From positions 13,869,501 to 13,933,500 of the forward strand of contig CM059582.1 of NCBI GenBank assembly GCA_030407085.1: DNA of 64,000 nt. The letters are read 5' to 3'. Position 1 is the stretch's first letter. Each line of letters begins with the position of its first letter. Made by a program: the position numbers and the translations under genes. The stretch is from Trichopria drosophilae (Eukaryota > Arthropoda > Insecta > Hymenoptera > Diapriidae). Positions 12,601 to 24,320 of this stretch are shown in pieces. The notes beneath the pieces are model-generated. The model had not been told where the DNA came from, made no database searches, and worked only from the letters and a program-made list of their open reading frames with translations.

Positions 12601-15034
12601 TCATTCCATGATTCTTAAGGCTTCTTCTGTAAGCTCCTGCAAGACTTTTTCGAAGTTACCTCTAGCTAGGATAACGATATCATCCGTAACCCCAGTTGGG
12701 AATATACCATTTTTTCTGATCAATCAATCATCAACTACATTCCGAAGAGGTAGAAATAGCACATCTACCCTTCATAGAGGTATTGAGAAACGCTTGACTC
12801 TTGAGTACGGATTCTGAAAAGGTTCGAATCGACGGAAGGCAACGTCTATCATAATATACAGATTATGCAGATAAGTCGGAAACAAAATCCGACAACATAT
12901 AAGGAATAGCATGAACCAAAAATGGCAGGGCCAATAGACTGCCTCGCTGATGGAGTTAGATTTAATGTGGAAATCGATCACTGGATTGTATAATTTCTAA
13001 CCGGACGTGGGAATGTCATAGTCAAACTGTCCCTGTGATTTTCTGAATTAATGAAACTTGGATCGTGCCATGTGGAAGAGTAGATAATTCAAAACATCAA
13101 AACAAAAAATTGGCTGTGCAAGAAGGTGAACGGTTATGCCAAAACAACAACAATCAAACAAACCAAACCAAAGAAACAATATCTGCAATAAATACGGAGT
13201 GTCTAGAACTTATGATGAATCTAAAAGAAGTTCCTGAAGACCACCAGCAAAAAGCTGAAGAATATACATGAACATTCAATAACAATAGATACGAAAAACT
13301 AATAGATAAAACAATTTCCAGTCTAGGCAATCAAACATTTAACTTGTCGAAAATACCATAGCTAGTGGAAATGGAATCATTCTGGGAAGATTCTATTCTG
13401 TAGCTGAAGTTCGAAGTACTCATAAAATTGTAGGTCCATTTAGGGACCGAAAGGAATAGAACGCAAATACAGAAAGTAGTGCGACATCAAATCAATAACT
13501 CAAGCTCAAGAAAGTGCTGGATTCAGGTAATTAAAACAATTGTAACGAAAAGAAAGTCGTCAAAAATTACAACTATGTGATACGAATGCTTTATTGTTGA
13601 AAGCTGATGGTAATAAAGGTACCTATTGCTGCCATTGATTATAGATATATCTGTTACTGAAGGTGCTGAATGTTCATCTTGTTATTTAATTTAGCACCAC
13701 ACGTTCTTCCACTTCTTTGAACCTCCACCTCCTCCCCATCAGAGTGAAGATTTCCAGCTTCGTATGTATACTGTTCAAAATAAAAAAGTGACAATTTCAA
13801 GGGACTTTTTATAAAAAAACTATCAACAATTCTTTTCAAAGTAATTCGACTTTCTTGTTTTCTGGATGCATATCCGAGAATAAGGTATCTAAATTAACAA
13901 CTTGGGCAGTTTTTTCCAGTACCTATTCCTAATCAGATAGCCAGAATATCTGGGAAGTTTGGTGAATATGTTTTTCATTACTTAACCAAACTCCCTTCAC
14001 GCATTTATTTACGACACTCTATCTATAAGGTTTCTGTAGGTTTTTAACCTCCTTTTACAAACCGTCAGTTTTAGTTTAAACATGCGGTTTGGTGTTAGTT
14101 GCGGAATTACGAATAATGGCCTTGTTTGACCCATTCGAAATGAATATAAAATAAATATTAAAGTCAGAAATGCAATCAAATTGACACTTAACTATTTGTA
14201 ACTATAAATTGTAAGTCAAATATTACTTACTATTTTTACGATGCGTTAAGAAACACTTATAATAGTATGACAATTTGTATATTTTGTTATTCTGTTCTAT
14301 TTCTAATTTTACAGATATATCAGATAATGAATCCGATGACATTTTACTGGAAGGTAACGACATATTTTTTATGATTTTCAGAAACTTTTTCATTATTTCT
14401 TGTCTATACAATTTAATTTGTTTGAGAATTAATACATATATTTTGAAATAAATCAGTTAACATTTGTTGTTTTAATTTAATTTTGAGGATGGTATTGCAT
14501 TATCATGGCATTTTTAGGGGGTCAGCTACAACGTCGTTGTACGCCAAACAGATCATTTAAAAAGCACTGCAATGATTGCATATGTTCCAGCGATGGTGGG
14601 AGCTATTCGTGTACCGAACACAATTGCGAAAATATGTATCCCGTTGTCATAAGACCACCGGAAAACAGAGTTCAAAAACGTAAATACCTGTTAATGATAA
14701 ATTTCACTAATAAAATTAATGCTGAAAATTTGAAAATTCTTAAACTTCACTTCTTATAAAGTGATGTTTTATCTTTTTGAAAAACTTAACTTTAAAACGT
14801 CGAAAAGTTAAATGTCATTACTTTTTACATTTAATATAAATGGATACTATGTTATTTATCACATGAAAAATGTAGAAGGATAAAATATAATTCTGAATTT
14901 ATTACGTTTTTATCTTTGCAGTGTGCGAACCTGGCGTTAACTTTATGAAGGACTGTCTACATTGCAGCTGTAATTCTAATGGAATGCCAGAAAATTGCCA
15001 GATGTTTCCGGGTTGGGTCTGCACGGAAACATAA
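6619..15034 (+). CDS. Gene A: secreted YNVP-repeat protein with two pacifastin domains
   Basis: Eight exons: 6619-6670, 7024-7074, 7901-7933, 8916-9071, 11298-11333, 14315-14353, 14518-14679 and 14922-15034. Every junction is phase 1 with GT-AG borders, giving 213 residues. Order: signal peptide (about 1-20, hydrophobic AIIISVLVVF); basic Arg-rich segment (22-33); Tyr/Pro linker; about ten YNVP[N/S/D] pentapeptides (47-97); short Tyr/Asn exon (98-109); acidic DISDNESDDILLEG (110-123); then two pacifastin light-chain domains. Domain 1 has Cys 130, 140, 143, 145, 154 and 159 with canonical spacing, but the expected P1-P1' is Glu-His (CTEHNC). Domain 2 has Cys 178, 188, 191, 193, 202 and 210, and its Cys5-Cys6 loop holds seven residues instead of four. 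The start was chosen because it is the only ATG giving a signal peptide in phase with exon 2. The family implies a serine-protease inhibitor; the repeat region may be a structural or transglutaminase-like tether (inference). Extra small exons could have been missed in the long introns. Confidence 0.8.
8916..9071 (+). repeat. Coding 15-bp tandem repeat (YNVPx exon of gene A)
   Basis: About ten 15-bp units, partly arranged as 30-bp N/S or N/D doublets around TACAACGTTCC, fill a whole exon. The exon is preceded by TTATTTTGCAG and followed by GTGAGG. Its length of 156 bp is a multiple of three and its phase is 1-1, so repeat gain or loss keeps frame. The encoded units are YNVPN, YNVPS and YNVPD, with two Ile variants. 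The long minus-strand frame over the same DNA is only the shadow of the repeat. Confidence 0.85.
9304..9611 (-). mobile_element. tRNA-headed SINE in gene A intron 4
   Basis: On the minus strand a tRNA-like head starts near 9603. It has an A-box-like GTGGTTCAGGCGGTTAAC and a B-box AGTTCGATCCC, followed by a GC-richer body and a tail rich in A and T. The flanks 9304-9311 and 9604-9611 both read ATTAATTA, a plausible target-site duplication. The base composition stands out from the surrounding AT-rich intron. The head is too diverged to be called a functional tRNA gene. Confidence 0.7.
9962..10867. mobile_element. Non-autonomous element with about 45-bp terminal inverted repeats
   Basis: The left arm (about 9964-10008) and the reverse complement of the right arm (about 10825-10867) share the pattern AAATCCTAGCTGATCCTG / AGATCCTGGTTGATCCTG together with a TTAGTyGGrTTTAA segment. 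The 0.9-kb interior has one short ORF from 10441 (starting MDKTVSNNFSVKNQEN, 42 codons) without a recognisable domain. The class is unknown. It lies in intron 4 of gene A. Confidence 0.55.
10935..11060 (+). mobile_element. SINE fragment with tRNA-like head
   Basis: A-box-like GAGCGTAGTGCAGTAATTAAGG is followed at tRNA spacing by a weaker B-box, AGTTTCGATCACG. The body contains TTATTTGCGAGCG, which recurs after the tRNA-like head at 57353-57425, so the two look like one SINE family. Not a functional tRNA. Confidence 0.5.
11740..13000 (-). pseudogene. Decayed non-LTR retrotransposon (R1/I-like RT fragment)
   Basis: Read on the minus strand, about 12440-12830 gives a broken reverse-transcriptase palm region. 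A TDDIVILARG segment (the Y/F-A-D-D box, with the first residues altered) is followed by FEKVLQELTEEALRIME and KTLSVQSSRK, the helix after the palm motif in Jockey/I/R1-type LINEs. Just upstream, VVDDxLIRKNGIFPTG matches the segment before the DD box. Stops and frameshifts interrupt it. A downstream stretch near 11930-12010 reads like the C-terminal THFL-x-C-P region. It lies antisense in intron 5 of gene A. Confidence 0.6.
13040..14310. other. Rest of gene A intron 5, no recognised exon
   Basis: A 68-codon Gln/Asn-rich plus-strand ORF at 13065-13271 has neither a splice context in phase with gene A nor a recognisable domain. It may be LINE ORF1 debris. Nothing else is supported here. Confidence 0.35.
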
Positions 15035-15433
15035 ATACCGCTGTTTTCACTAATACTCTCACCGCAGTTTTAGTGGGCCAATCCACCGTAAAATAGCGAT
15101 TAAGATTCGAAAACGTAAAAAAGAATTGTTTATATAAATTGGTATGCTTTTGTTGAATACGTCAGAATACTTATGCATAATTTCATAATTTACATGCTTT
15201 GTAAAGATTGTTAAACGTGAAATATTCAGTACCTTTTTCATATTGGGGTTTCCGTATCGATGATTATCTAGACATTATGCTCAAAAATTCTGAGTAACAT
15301 ACGTATACTAATTTGTAAAAAAAATTTGCTTCACGATTTGGAATGTAACGTTTAGAGTCATCGTTTGAAGATGCGCTAAAACTGCAGGTCGGCAGTATCA
15401 AATGCAGCGGAACTTCTGTTTCCGTGTGCCTTG

Positions 15434-15439
15434 AATAAA
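15434..15439 (+). terminator. AATAAA polyadenylation signal of gene A
   Basis: The first canonical AATAAA in the right orientation after the gene A stop, 400 bp downstream. I infer it ends the transcript. Confidence 0.4.
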
Positions 15440-17985
15440 TGTAAATATTCCTAATGTAACTAATATTAATATAATTAAGAATATATAATTTAATCTTTCG
15501 AAAAGTGGTTCAAGAAAATAATTGATTTATATCAACCATATTTTGAAGAATTATTTAATTAAGGACGATCAATTCATTAACTTGTCTAATATGTTATTTT
15601 TCTTGCAGCAGATTTGCATCTGGTTCAACTTGCACCTGATTTTTTTCCGCTGAAATAACATTTCTGTCAAGTTGGACAATATCCGGCTCCCAAAATCTTA
15701 ATTATTATCAAAAAGTTAAAATATTGTACTTAATTTTTTAGTATCCAAATAAATTTCTACATAATTTTCACCCGGTTAATAAGTTCTAAACAAAAAAAAG
15801 GTATTATAATAATGTTATTGAATAATTGTAGTATAGTTGTAAAATATAATTGAAAAGAATCTACAATCATATGATACAAATAATAAGAATATCTTTAAAG
15901 AAATGATACCAACCATTTGTGAAACATAATTTTCCACATGATTTAAAAAATGTAATTATTTCATCGCTAGTCAATAAAATGGGTATAGAGTAACACATTT
16001 TCTTTCTTCCTCATTACGCTTTTCTATTTTATTTTCCATATTTTCCAAATGTTTGATTGTTAGCTGGAATGCAGTGTACATCCAGTTTAAAAATGAATTT
16101 GTCCAGACAACAACATTCGCAAATTCAATAGAACTTTTTATGCACAAATTATCGTACATAGTTTGCTACAAAACCCCCATTTCTACGGAAACATAATCTG
16201 ATAACCTCCGCACCAAGTTTTAGCCACATTTCTACAATTGCAATCAATATTTCTGAAAATATGATTCCCCTATATGTAACAGCGAATTCGGGATGTGCAC
16301 CGTTTCTGCACTTTTGCACCGTTTTTTGCACTAAAATGTAGCGAATATGTATAGAGATATCTAACGTGACGTTACGAACGTCGTGAAGTTTAGTTACTTA
16401 GGTAAATGCCCAGTTTTTTGCTAGAATTTAGGAACAAATATTGGGCAGCAAAACTATCTATATTCTGGGCAATGTCCACTTAATCTGGTCATATTTTTTA
16501 CCAGGGTTATTATAATTTTATTTTTTATCAAATTTAACTGTTCATAAGCGCATTTTGTTTACCAAACTATAAGCTTTCTGATAAAATAAACAGTTTTGAC
16601 ACAAAATAATAACATTATCTATTCAGAAAACCACGAAAACGAAGTTGAAATATGTTCCGCTATTGGCACATTAATTCACTATTTTCCTTAATTCACTATA
16701 ATTTTTGAATACTCGTAAATAGCTATCGATTCATGCTTCAAATTGTTTGATAAAATTGCTATACTCGGTGCTTAAAATCTCTATCTTCCTTGTAATATAA
16801 GACAGCCTTAGAAGTTAAGCATTGATTTTTGTTCCTATGTAATGATGATGCATCTGAGCAACAAATGCAAAGTTTACTCAAAATCACATTAAATTAAACA
16901 TGAATTCTGATATATCCCACTTTTTAACTCTGTTACGTAGAATGTTTTCATTTTGGATACAATCGTAAGGTTTCAATTTCTGCCACAGATTACATAGTTG
17001 CGCTGTACAGTCTTTATCTCCCACTTCTGCCATTAAGGTACTTCTTTCAATGCCTTGATATACTTGAACTTCAACCTGCTCAATAATGTTGACCTTTACG
17101 ATACTTCTGAAATTACCTTTAAAACGTCCCATTAACACTTAAAACTACGGCATGCATCTCTTTTAATCCGTCCCTTTAAAAGAATTGGTGATCAACTTCA
17201 CTTGCGAGAAACTTGCGGGAGAGTTCAATTCGTTTCAAAATGTTTTTTTTCCATTTTAATTGTTTAACAACTAGAGGAACTCATGTCGAAGAAAATTATA
17301 TAATAATATTAATAATCCCATTTGTGAACGCAGAACGTAGTAGTTAGGGGTTAGTGTCGCTGTAGGCGTTACAGGTTCGATCCTTCCGGCAGAGCCTTTT
17401 TTCTGATTTACAATAATGTGTAAAAATCGTAAAACATATTTACAAATATCATTAAAACATAAATAATATAAAGATTAAATTAGTTAATTGCAACAGTAAT
17501 AATTCGTCCAACTTTTTATTTGTTTCTTTAAAAACGTTTTATACAAACATGCTATATATGAACGTCTGCCAATATTCGTCTACCGATGATGTCTTTTATT
17601 CTAATTTTTTACCATACATGCATATCCGAATTTTATAAATTTATTAAACTACCCAATTTATATTGGGTTCAAATTTAATCCGGAACTTAACCTTCATTAA
17701 CGTCATTAATTTCATTCCTTGGGATTTGTTAACGATCCACCCAATTTTATTATCTGAAATAAAAGCAACCCGTACAACAAAGAAATCAGCACAAAATGAT
17801 AATAAATAGGACAAATATCCAGAATATTATAAAAGGTAATAAAGCCAAACGCAAATGTAATTTTGTTAGAAATTTCGGTGTATTTAGGACTTGTAAATTA
17901 ATACAGATAACACATCTGTATCTACTCTGCCTCGAAGAGAGTCGAGTATAAGTAACAAGCGATCAAAATTGTTTAATCCTGAAAT
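15440..17985. other. Intergenic region between convergent genes A and B
   Basis: AT-rich, with no supported gene. Minus-strand ORFs of 60-84 codons (15971-16331, 16884-17138) have no recognisable domain. A short cluster of GCACCGTTTTTTGCAC-like repeats lies near 16295-16335. A tRNA-like SINE head lies at about 17335-17395. Confidence 0.45.
17325..17420 (+). mobile_element. SINE head (tRNA-like A and B boxes)
   Basis: GAACGTAGTAGTTAGG (A-box-like) and GGTTCGATCCTTCC (close to the B-box consensus) lie about 40 bp apart, followed by a T-run. The acceptor stem and cloverleaf cannot be completed, so this is a tRNA-derived repeat rather than a tRNA gene. Confidence 0.5.
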
Positions 17986-20257
17986 TTAGACACAAGCCAT
18001 TTTTGTGCAAGCAGCATCGATGCCATTTGGGGCGCAAACGCAGGAATTGCAAGCCCTCATGAAAACTGTGCCTGGTACGCAACGTTGTCCTGAAATTAAA
18101 AAATTAACATTTTATAAATTTTTTCTTGTAGAAAAACATATTTCAAGCCTATTTTTGTAACTTACGATAATGCGAAAAGAATTGAAGTTTAAATCCCCAT
18201 TATATTTAATAAAACTATTGATAGTTAAGGCAAGATATTACTGCAAAAATACATTTTTATATATTTCTTTTAGCGAAAAAACTGGTTGACTTCCTACTGT
18301 GGAAATAAATACCTCCTACAATTTAAAAATCATCCACAAACATCAGTCATAATTTGTACAGTTTTATAGAAAATAGATAATAAATTTTCTTAGCACAATA
18401 ACTGTAACCATTTTAAATTATATAAAAAAAAACTTCACATACACTGATTTGATAATTAAAGGTCGATGAACTGCCAAAAAAGTAGTGTTGTACATAACCC
18501 CAAATATGATATTTTAAGCAAACTGTTTTGTATGTAATATAACGCAATGGAAACATAAAAGATCTTTGGATATTTAAAAGTACTTGAAAACCTAATAATA
18601 AATAAATATATACTTTTCAGATACATTAAAACACTTCACGGAACGACTCGATATGTAAAATCCGACAACAATTTTCTACTCTCGAAATTTAACTCGATTT
18701 ATGTGTTGCTATTTAAATTTGATCGATGCCCATAACCTTTTTAAATATCTCCATCCACAAGATATTAAATAAGATAATAGCCATAGTATATTTAATAAAT
18801 AACTAATTAACAATTATTGCTTACCAGATGGACTTCTAGCAGATCGAGAAAGTGTCTCAGGACAAAACATTTTTGTGCAAGAGGCATCCATTCCATTTGG
18901 AGAACAAATGCAAGAATTGCAACCCCTCTTGAAAACTTCTCCAGGGACGCAAGCTAAAATGACAATTATTTACTCGAATTAAAATATATTAATTATAAAA
19001 TTATGTATTATATAAAAAGATTATGTGTATACTTACTGGTGCTTCTGGCCTTTCTTGCTGATGGGCAAGCCATCCTGGTGCACGCAGCATCAAATCCATT
19101 GGGAGCGCAGACGCAAGTGTTGCAATCTCGTTTGAACATTTCTCCGGGAGTGCAGGCTACCGAAGGAATCATTCTTATAAAAACTAATGATTTTAGAAAC
19201 TACAAATATCTCTTAATGTAACTTACAGAAAGTGCTTCTTGGTCCTCTGAAAGATCTTTCGGAAAGTGATTCAGGGCAAGCCATCTTAGTACAAGAAGCA
19301 TCTACTCCATTTGATGAACATATGCAGGTGTTGCAATCTTGTTTGAAAACTTCTCCTGGTGTGCATGCCATACTGTTGCCTGTTATAATAGTTCATTAGT
19401 ATAATATATATCCTACAGTTGAATATAGTTCTTAAAAATCATTATTTCTGATATAATAAAATTAGCATGAAAATTATCACCTATAGTTATCTAAACCTGT
19501 TCAGTTAACAATATTTCTTGCTACCAGTGAACAACTACTAATGAATGAAGACAAAGTTGGTAACTACTTGGATTAGTAATAACTTTTACTAATCCTCTAT
19601 TAAAAGTATCGAAATACCTCGAAACTCTTGAAGCATTGTTGCCTCTACAGGTACAAGATTATTTACCAATTTGTAGACCAAAGCCGTTGATTTTCATTTT
19701 AAAATGTTTATATATTATAAAGAGCTAGATTAGAAAAGCGCGAAGTTCGTGTTCATGCTGAGGAATAGTACAAGAAATTAGAAATTCATGTTCCTAATTA
19801 GGTTTTAAAAGTACAGGTACTAATTTGAGATATTCATCAACTACTCAATTGTTCAGTGGTAGCTTTTTACTGATTTAGATTTAGAGAATGACCTAAGAAG
19901 AAACTAGATATATGTTCAAGTTGAAAACTATACAGAGAGAAAAAATTGAGCTGATAAACATTTTTATGCTTATATTTTTTAGTCTTTAACCAGAAATTGC
20001 GAGACAAAATAAAACAAAAGGTCGATCTACTTAAGAGAATTGACTAAAAGAATATCATCTAATAATATAACAGCAGGTTTGTCTTCAAATTCGTAGCTAA
20101 TATCGTAACATTTTCTGCAAAATTCATTTATAAATAAAACATATCGCAAATATATTTGTAATGAAATTAAGTGAAATACTTAATATTAAATATACTCAAA
20201 ATGTTACTTACCAATTGCAACAGCGAAAAGTGCGACGAAGACGAATGATGTGTACAT
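17986..20257 (-). CDS. Gene B: secreted four-domain pacifastin protease inhibitor
   Basis: Exons in coding order: 20212-20257, 19227-19379, 19037-19156, 18825-18953 and 17986-18089. All introns are phase 1 with GT-AG borders, giving 183 residues. Exon 1 plus the start of exon 2 encode a signal peptide (MYTSFVFVALFAVAIG, then NSMA), so the first inhibitor cysteine is nearly N-terminal after cleavage. Each following exon carries one complete six-Cys pacifastin light-chain domain with spacing C-x9-C-x2-C-x-C-x8-C-x4-C. The residues expected at P1-P1' are Lys-Met in three domains and Arg-Met in domain 2, pointing to trypsin-like proteases. Linkers carry basic sites (ERSFRGPR, SARKAR, LSRSAR) where proprotein cleavage could release single domains, as known for pacifastin precursors. 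The start and all junctions are supported by the parallel structure of gene C. Confidence 0.9.
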
Positions 20258-20331
20258 TTTGGTTGACTTTGAAAGAAAACTGAAATGTTCTATATTTCTG
20301 AAGTGAATGAAGTCTGAAGTTCATACCGTTT

Positions 20332-20404
20332 CTTAAATAGTATTCAACATTAATTTAGGGAGAGTAAAAAAGTGCAGTTCTTAGAAAGTTTATCATTGTT
20401 ATCA
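20332..20404 (-). promoter_or_regulatory. Gene B core promoter: TATA variant plus paired GATA-type sites
   Basis: On the minus strand, TATTTAAG (20332-20339) lies about 75 bp before the ATG in the shared context GAATACTATwTAA. Two TGATAA sites (TTATCA at 20390-20395 and 20399-20404) follow upstream, nine bases apart, the first 51 bp beyond the TATA end. The same layout recurs at gene D and, degraded, at gene C. GATA sites are common in fat-body and haemocyte genes; that role is inferred here. Confidence 0.6.
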
Positions 20405-23400
20405 GCGGATTTAATTAATCCTATTAGAACACTTTTGTTTCAATTTCTATGAGACAATACAGATATCAATTAAGACTAGATAAGTCAGTTACGTTATTAT
20501 TTAAAAAATTACAATTTATGCAGACCACCCATATTTCCGTTGATACCTGCAAAATTTATAGTGTGTAATGCATCCTGTTCCCTTCCTTATTAATAATAAG
20601 GATGTATTTTTTTAAACAAAAATACTGGAACTTATCTTACCAATGGAATTGGCAATTACCATTTTTTTATTCAACACAATTTCATGAATTGGTTTTTTAT
20701 GTAACGTTGAGAAGAAATTCGTAAAGAAAAGTACGGAGACAGATGATGTCATTATCATTACTCACATTATTGTTAGAAAATGCATAAGAAAATAAAATTC
20801 CCAGAATGTTTCGGAGATTAAAAGATTTATATAATAATTTTAGTCTAGTTATAGTAGAAACATTTCATTAACTTATTTTTTTTCTAAAACGCATTTATAG
20901 TGTGATTCACGGAATTCGTATTATCTGATCTTTACGCATTAAAAATAAGGGTTATGCATTGGTATTATATTTTAAAAGCATTATTAGAAGCATATTATGA
21001 TAAAATAATACAATCTGAAAAAATTATGGAACATAGTCCAAATTAATTGTTTTCTGGTTACCTGAAACTTTAAACGTTAAACTATCATAGTAAATATCAT
21101 TTATAATATAATTAAAGATCTATTTTTTCTCAGAAGGCAATGAAACTGGTAGTATTATAACAATATAAATAACGATATTAGAATTAAACATTTTTTTATT
21201 TTTTAGCCTTCAGAAACTAGGTTCCCGGTTTCTGAAGCTTCTATTTTTCTTACAGTTCATAATTCAGCAAATTTTAGCAGGAGCAACTTCTGTCGTTTAG
21301 TCTATGGATGTTGGGCTTACTACATGTGGAAAAATGACATTTGAAATGTGGATGATTTTATAAGACTATTTTGAGTTTATATTTTTGTACTGGTCAACTT
21401 ACATTGAGTAACGTGCGAAGAAAAATAATGTAAATTAAGTATCAATTCAAGAGTATCGTTGTTTTAATTTAAATGAATGTCATTTTAATTTATTACCGAA
21501 GATTTTCTGATAGCCAATATTTTTATTTGAAAGGCATTTTAATTTTTACTTTCCTAAATATTTCGATTGGATATGTTTGATTCTTGTACGAGATACATAC
21601 GTCATAGTGAAATTACCTATAAACATATTTTATATTTTTGAAATTCAGCATCAGATGCAGAGATGCTCAAAAACACTGTAGTAAGAAATTTTAATTAAAT
21701 ATGAGCTAATTTTACATTTGTCGTCCGCCATATTAAGTCCGCCATTTTGAATTTTTGAACAATTTTGGGCCATTTTATTTCTTTTGATTATGGCATTAAG
21801 TTTAAAGGCTAATTCTCGTCAGTTGTGGTGACCGGGCAGTTATTTAAAGTGTCAATTTTTTTACTGTACGATTTTCGATTGTCGGTTTTTCGACGCCCCC
21901 CCCCCCCCAAAAAAAAAAAAGCATCTTCTATCTTGCAATAAAAAAAAAATTGTATTATTATTTACATTTGCAAAATAAAATTCTACATTTACTCGCATTT
22001 AATGTTTTTAAAGAAAAAGAAACTTAATAATATGTAATCGTTGTATTGTAAATTTTAGTTATTTTTTAAATTGTAATGTTTTATTTTTCCTTATGTCGAG
22101 ACAAATTGTATTAATCTAGAATTGTGTCTGGCTCTACCTTATGCAATAGACCTGAAATTCAATACATTTATGCTATAGCTGCTTAACCCATTAACCGCCA
22201 AATTCACTGGAATTTTTGTTAGATCAGCGTTTATTTCTTACATGAAACAAATCAGAAACATAGTACGTGGATTCTTTGGTTTGTAGGTCGCACTATCGAA
22301 TGATGATGTGATCATATTTAAAAATTGGTAATTTCAATATTTTTTTTTTGCAAATACATCTAAAAAACAATCGACAATTTTTTTTTGTTTCTCATCAAAT
22401 TTTATATCTACTCGTTTTTCTATAGACTTAAGGTATGTGTGATATGTCAGCTACAGAAATATGTCATGCAAAACTTTTTTTATTGTTCTATTATCAACAT
22501 GACGGCTGATGCAAAAGTTATTGGAACAAATCGTATTAGTCGGTGAATTCACTGATCATCAATTACTAATCTGATGTTACTTTACTTCAATTTAAGATGA
22601 CGATTTTTGTGATTCTCAGTATCTTCATATTTTTTATGTGGCTGCTCTCCAAAATTAGCAAAAGTCACTGCGACTCAGTGTAGGTATATATATATTATAT
22701 GTATATGGCGTGACTTTCGCTGATTCAGATTTAAAGAGTGATAACGAATTTGTATTTAGATTTTCGAAACTCAGAATGGTAACTTCGAAGTGGTCTAAAA
22801 TGCCGCGAAAATTTTAAATTAAACAATTCAAACATGTTTTGTCCTATTGTAAAACAAATTTGTCATACTGCTTCAGAGCAAAAATTCAGGATATTCAAAC
22901 TACAAAAAATGATTATTATTTAATATATTAGATCCATATCGTATCCACCATATCCACATCCATATCTTCAATTCAACAAGAGTAACAGTAGACTCGTAAA
23001 TAACAACCATAAAACACCCCGAATAATGAATTGTAATCAAAGAGAATTGTATTGCAATGTACATTAGATTTAGTGCAATTTCAAAAATGTAGAAATATTT
23101 CCTCCAATAAAACCCCATTTTATTAATAAGACAATAAATAAAAATCTATTTATAAATAAATATATATTCTGATAGATTCCTGATATAAGAAATATGCGCA
23201 AGATAAAATCCCAGTGAATTTGGTGGTTAGTGTTAATTAGGACATTAAATTTATCATACATTAATAATAATAAATCAGAAATATCCAATAGTAAAGTTGG
23301 TATGTCTAAATTTTTAATATTTTGATCATTTTTATATATAATGAAGTAGCTTTATGAATGTAAATGAACAAATTGTTTTAACTAGTGGATGCATACAATT

Positions 23401-23860
23401 TTGTATTTAAGTGTTGAACAACATTAAAAATGATCTTAATTGAATTTATTCAATTAACTATTACTGGAAACCAGAGCTGTTTCTTCGTATTGAGACTTGG
23501 TATAAAATAGTTAATGAAAAGAAAGCATTAGTTCGAGTTAAAAACTCAAATAATGTCGGTGATTAAAGGTTTTCAAAAAGTCGTTAAGTGTAGACAATGT
23601 AAAATAAATAAGATTATATACGAAATACGTTTGCAGGTGCAGCACTTTAAAAAAAAGTGTTTGGAAAATTTAATTCGATTCTTAATCACTTTCATAATGT
23701 AATAAGTAATGAATTCAAAATGTGACACATAATAATACCTTCTTTAGAACTTATTCTAAAACAATCATTTAGACAAAAATGTTGATTGCTAATGTCATAA
23801 AAGGTAACGGTAAAATTTTATGAAAGGATTTAAGTTTAATTAGCATGAATTAGTGATTAT
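20405..23860. other. Intergenic upstream of gene B, partly duplicated upstream of gene C
   Basis: No supported gene. Around 23400-23600 the sequence matches about 41950-42140 (shared TTAACTATTACTGGAAA, then GTTTCTTC and TCAAAAAGTCGTTAA-like segments), so the segment duplication that made genes B and C extends well upstream. A C-run/A-run junction sits at 21895-21920. Around 22640-22740 a CTGATTCAGATTTAAAGAGTG stretch resembles the arms of the palindrome at 55747-55798. Confidence 0.5.
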
Positions 23861-23861
23861 A

Positions 23862-24320
23862 CAGTCCAACAAAATTAAAAAGATTTGATATTGAAAAAAG
23901 AGTCGATTCTGATAGGATTCCCTCAAAATGCAAATATGTGCTCCAAAATATTGAATTGGACATACTTTTTGTCCAAATTGAAGGCCAAAGAGGTAAAAAA
24001 TCGTGTTTTAGGACCTTTTTACTAAATCGAAAAGTAGCTAAGACGATAAAGAGTTTTAAATGATTCGAATTTCAAAAAGTTCGTCGGACATGTTGGATCC
24101 TTAATTTTGCATTTCTTGATTTTGTTACATCGCATCCTTTAGTATAAATCTGCAAAATTTTTTAAAACCGATTTTTTGCTCCTTTCATTTTGAATTTGGT
24201 CAGAAACTAAGTCGAATCGGTTATTTTGGTGTACAGATTTGGATTCTGCGGGAAAATATCCAGTTAAAATGGACTCTTACTTACAAGGTAAAATTAAATT
24301 CTCAAATTTTTGTTGGTCTG
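23862..24320. mobile_element. TA-flanked MITE with CAGnCCAACAAAA ends
   Basis: The left end CAGTCCAACAAAATT and the reverse complement of the right end CAGACCAACAAAAATT match, and both are flanked by TA, the Tc1/mariner target duplication. The 459-bp interior has no transposase frame, so this is a non-autonomous copy. Confidence 0.65.

Noticed and set aside
12455..12817. 120-codon plus-strand ORF with a hydrophobic start
   Set aside because: Antisense to a recognisable decayed reverse-transcriptase palm region on the minus strand.
15600..15660. Possible further exon of gene A after CTTGCAG
   Set aside because: Gene A already reaches a stop at 15034 and the segment has no pacifastin cysteines in any phase.
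19003..19221. Plus-strand secreted-looking peptide MYYIKRLCVYLLVLLAFLADG...
   Set aside because: A hydrophobic start by chance, antisense to gene B exon 3, whose cysteine pattern and splice sites are conserved in gene C.
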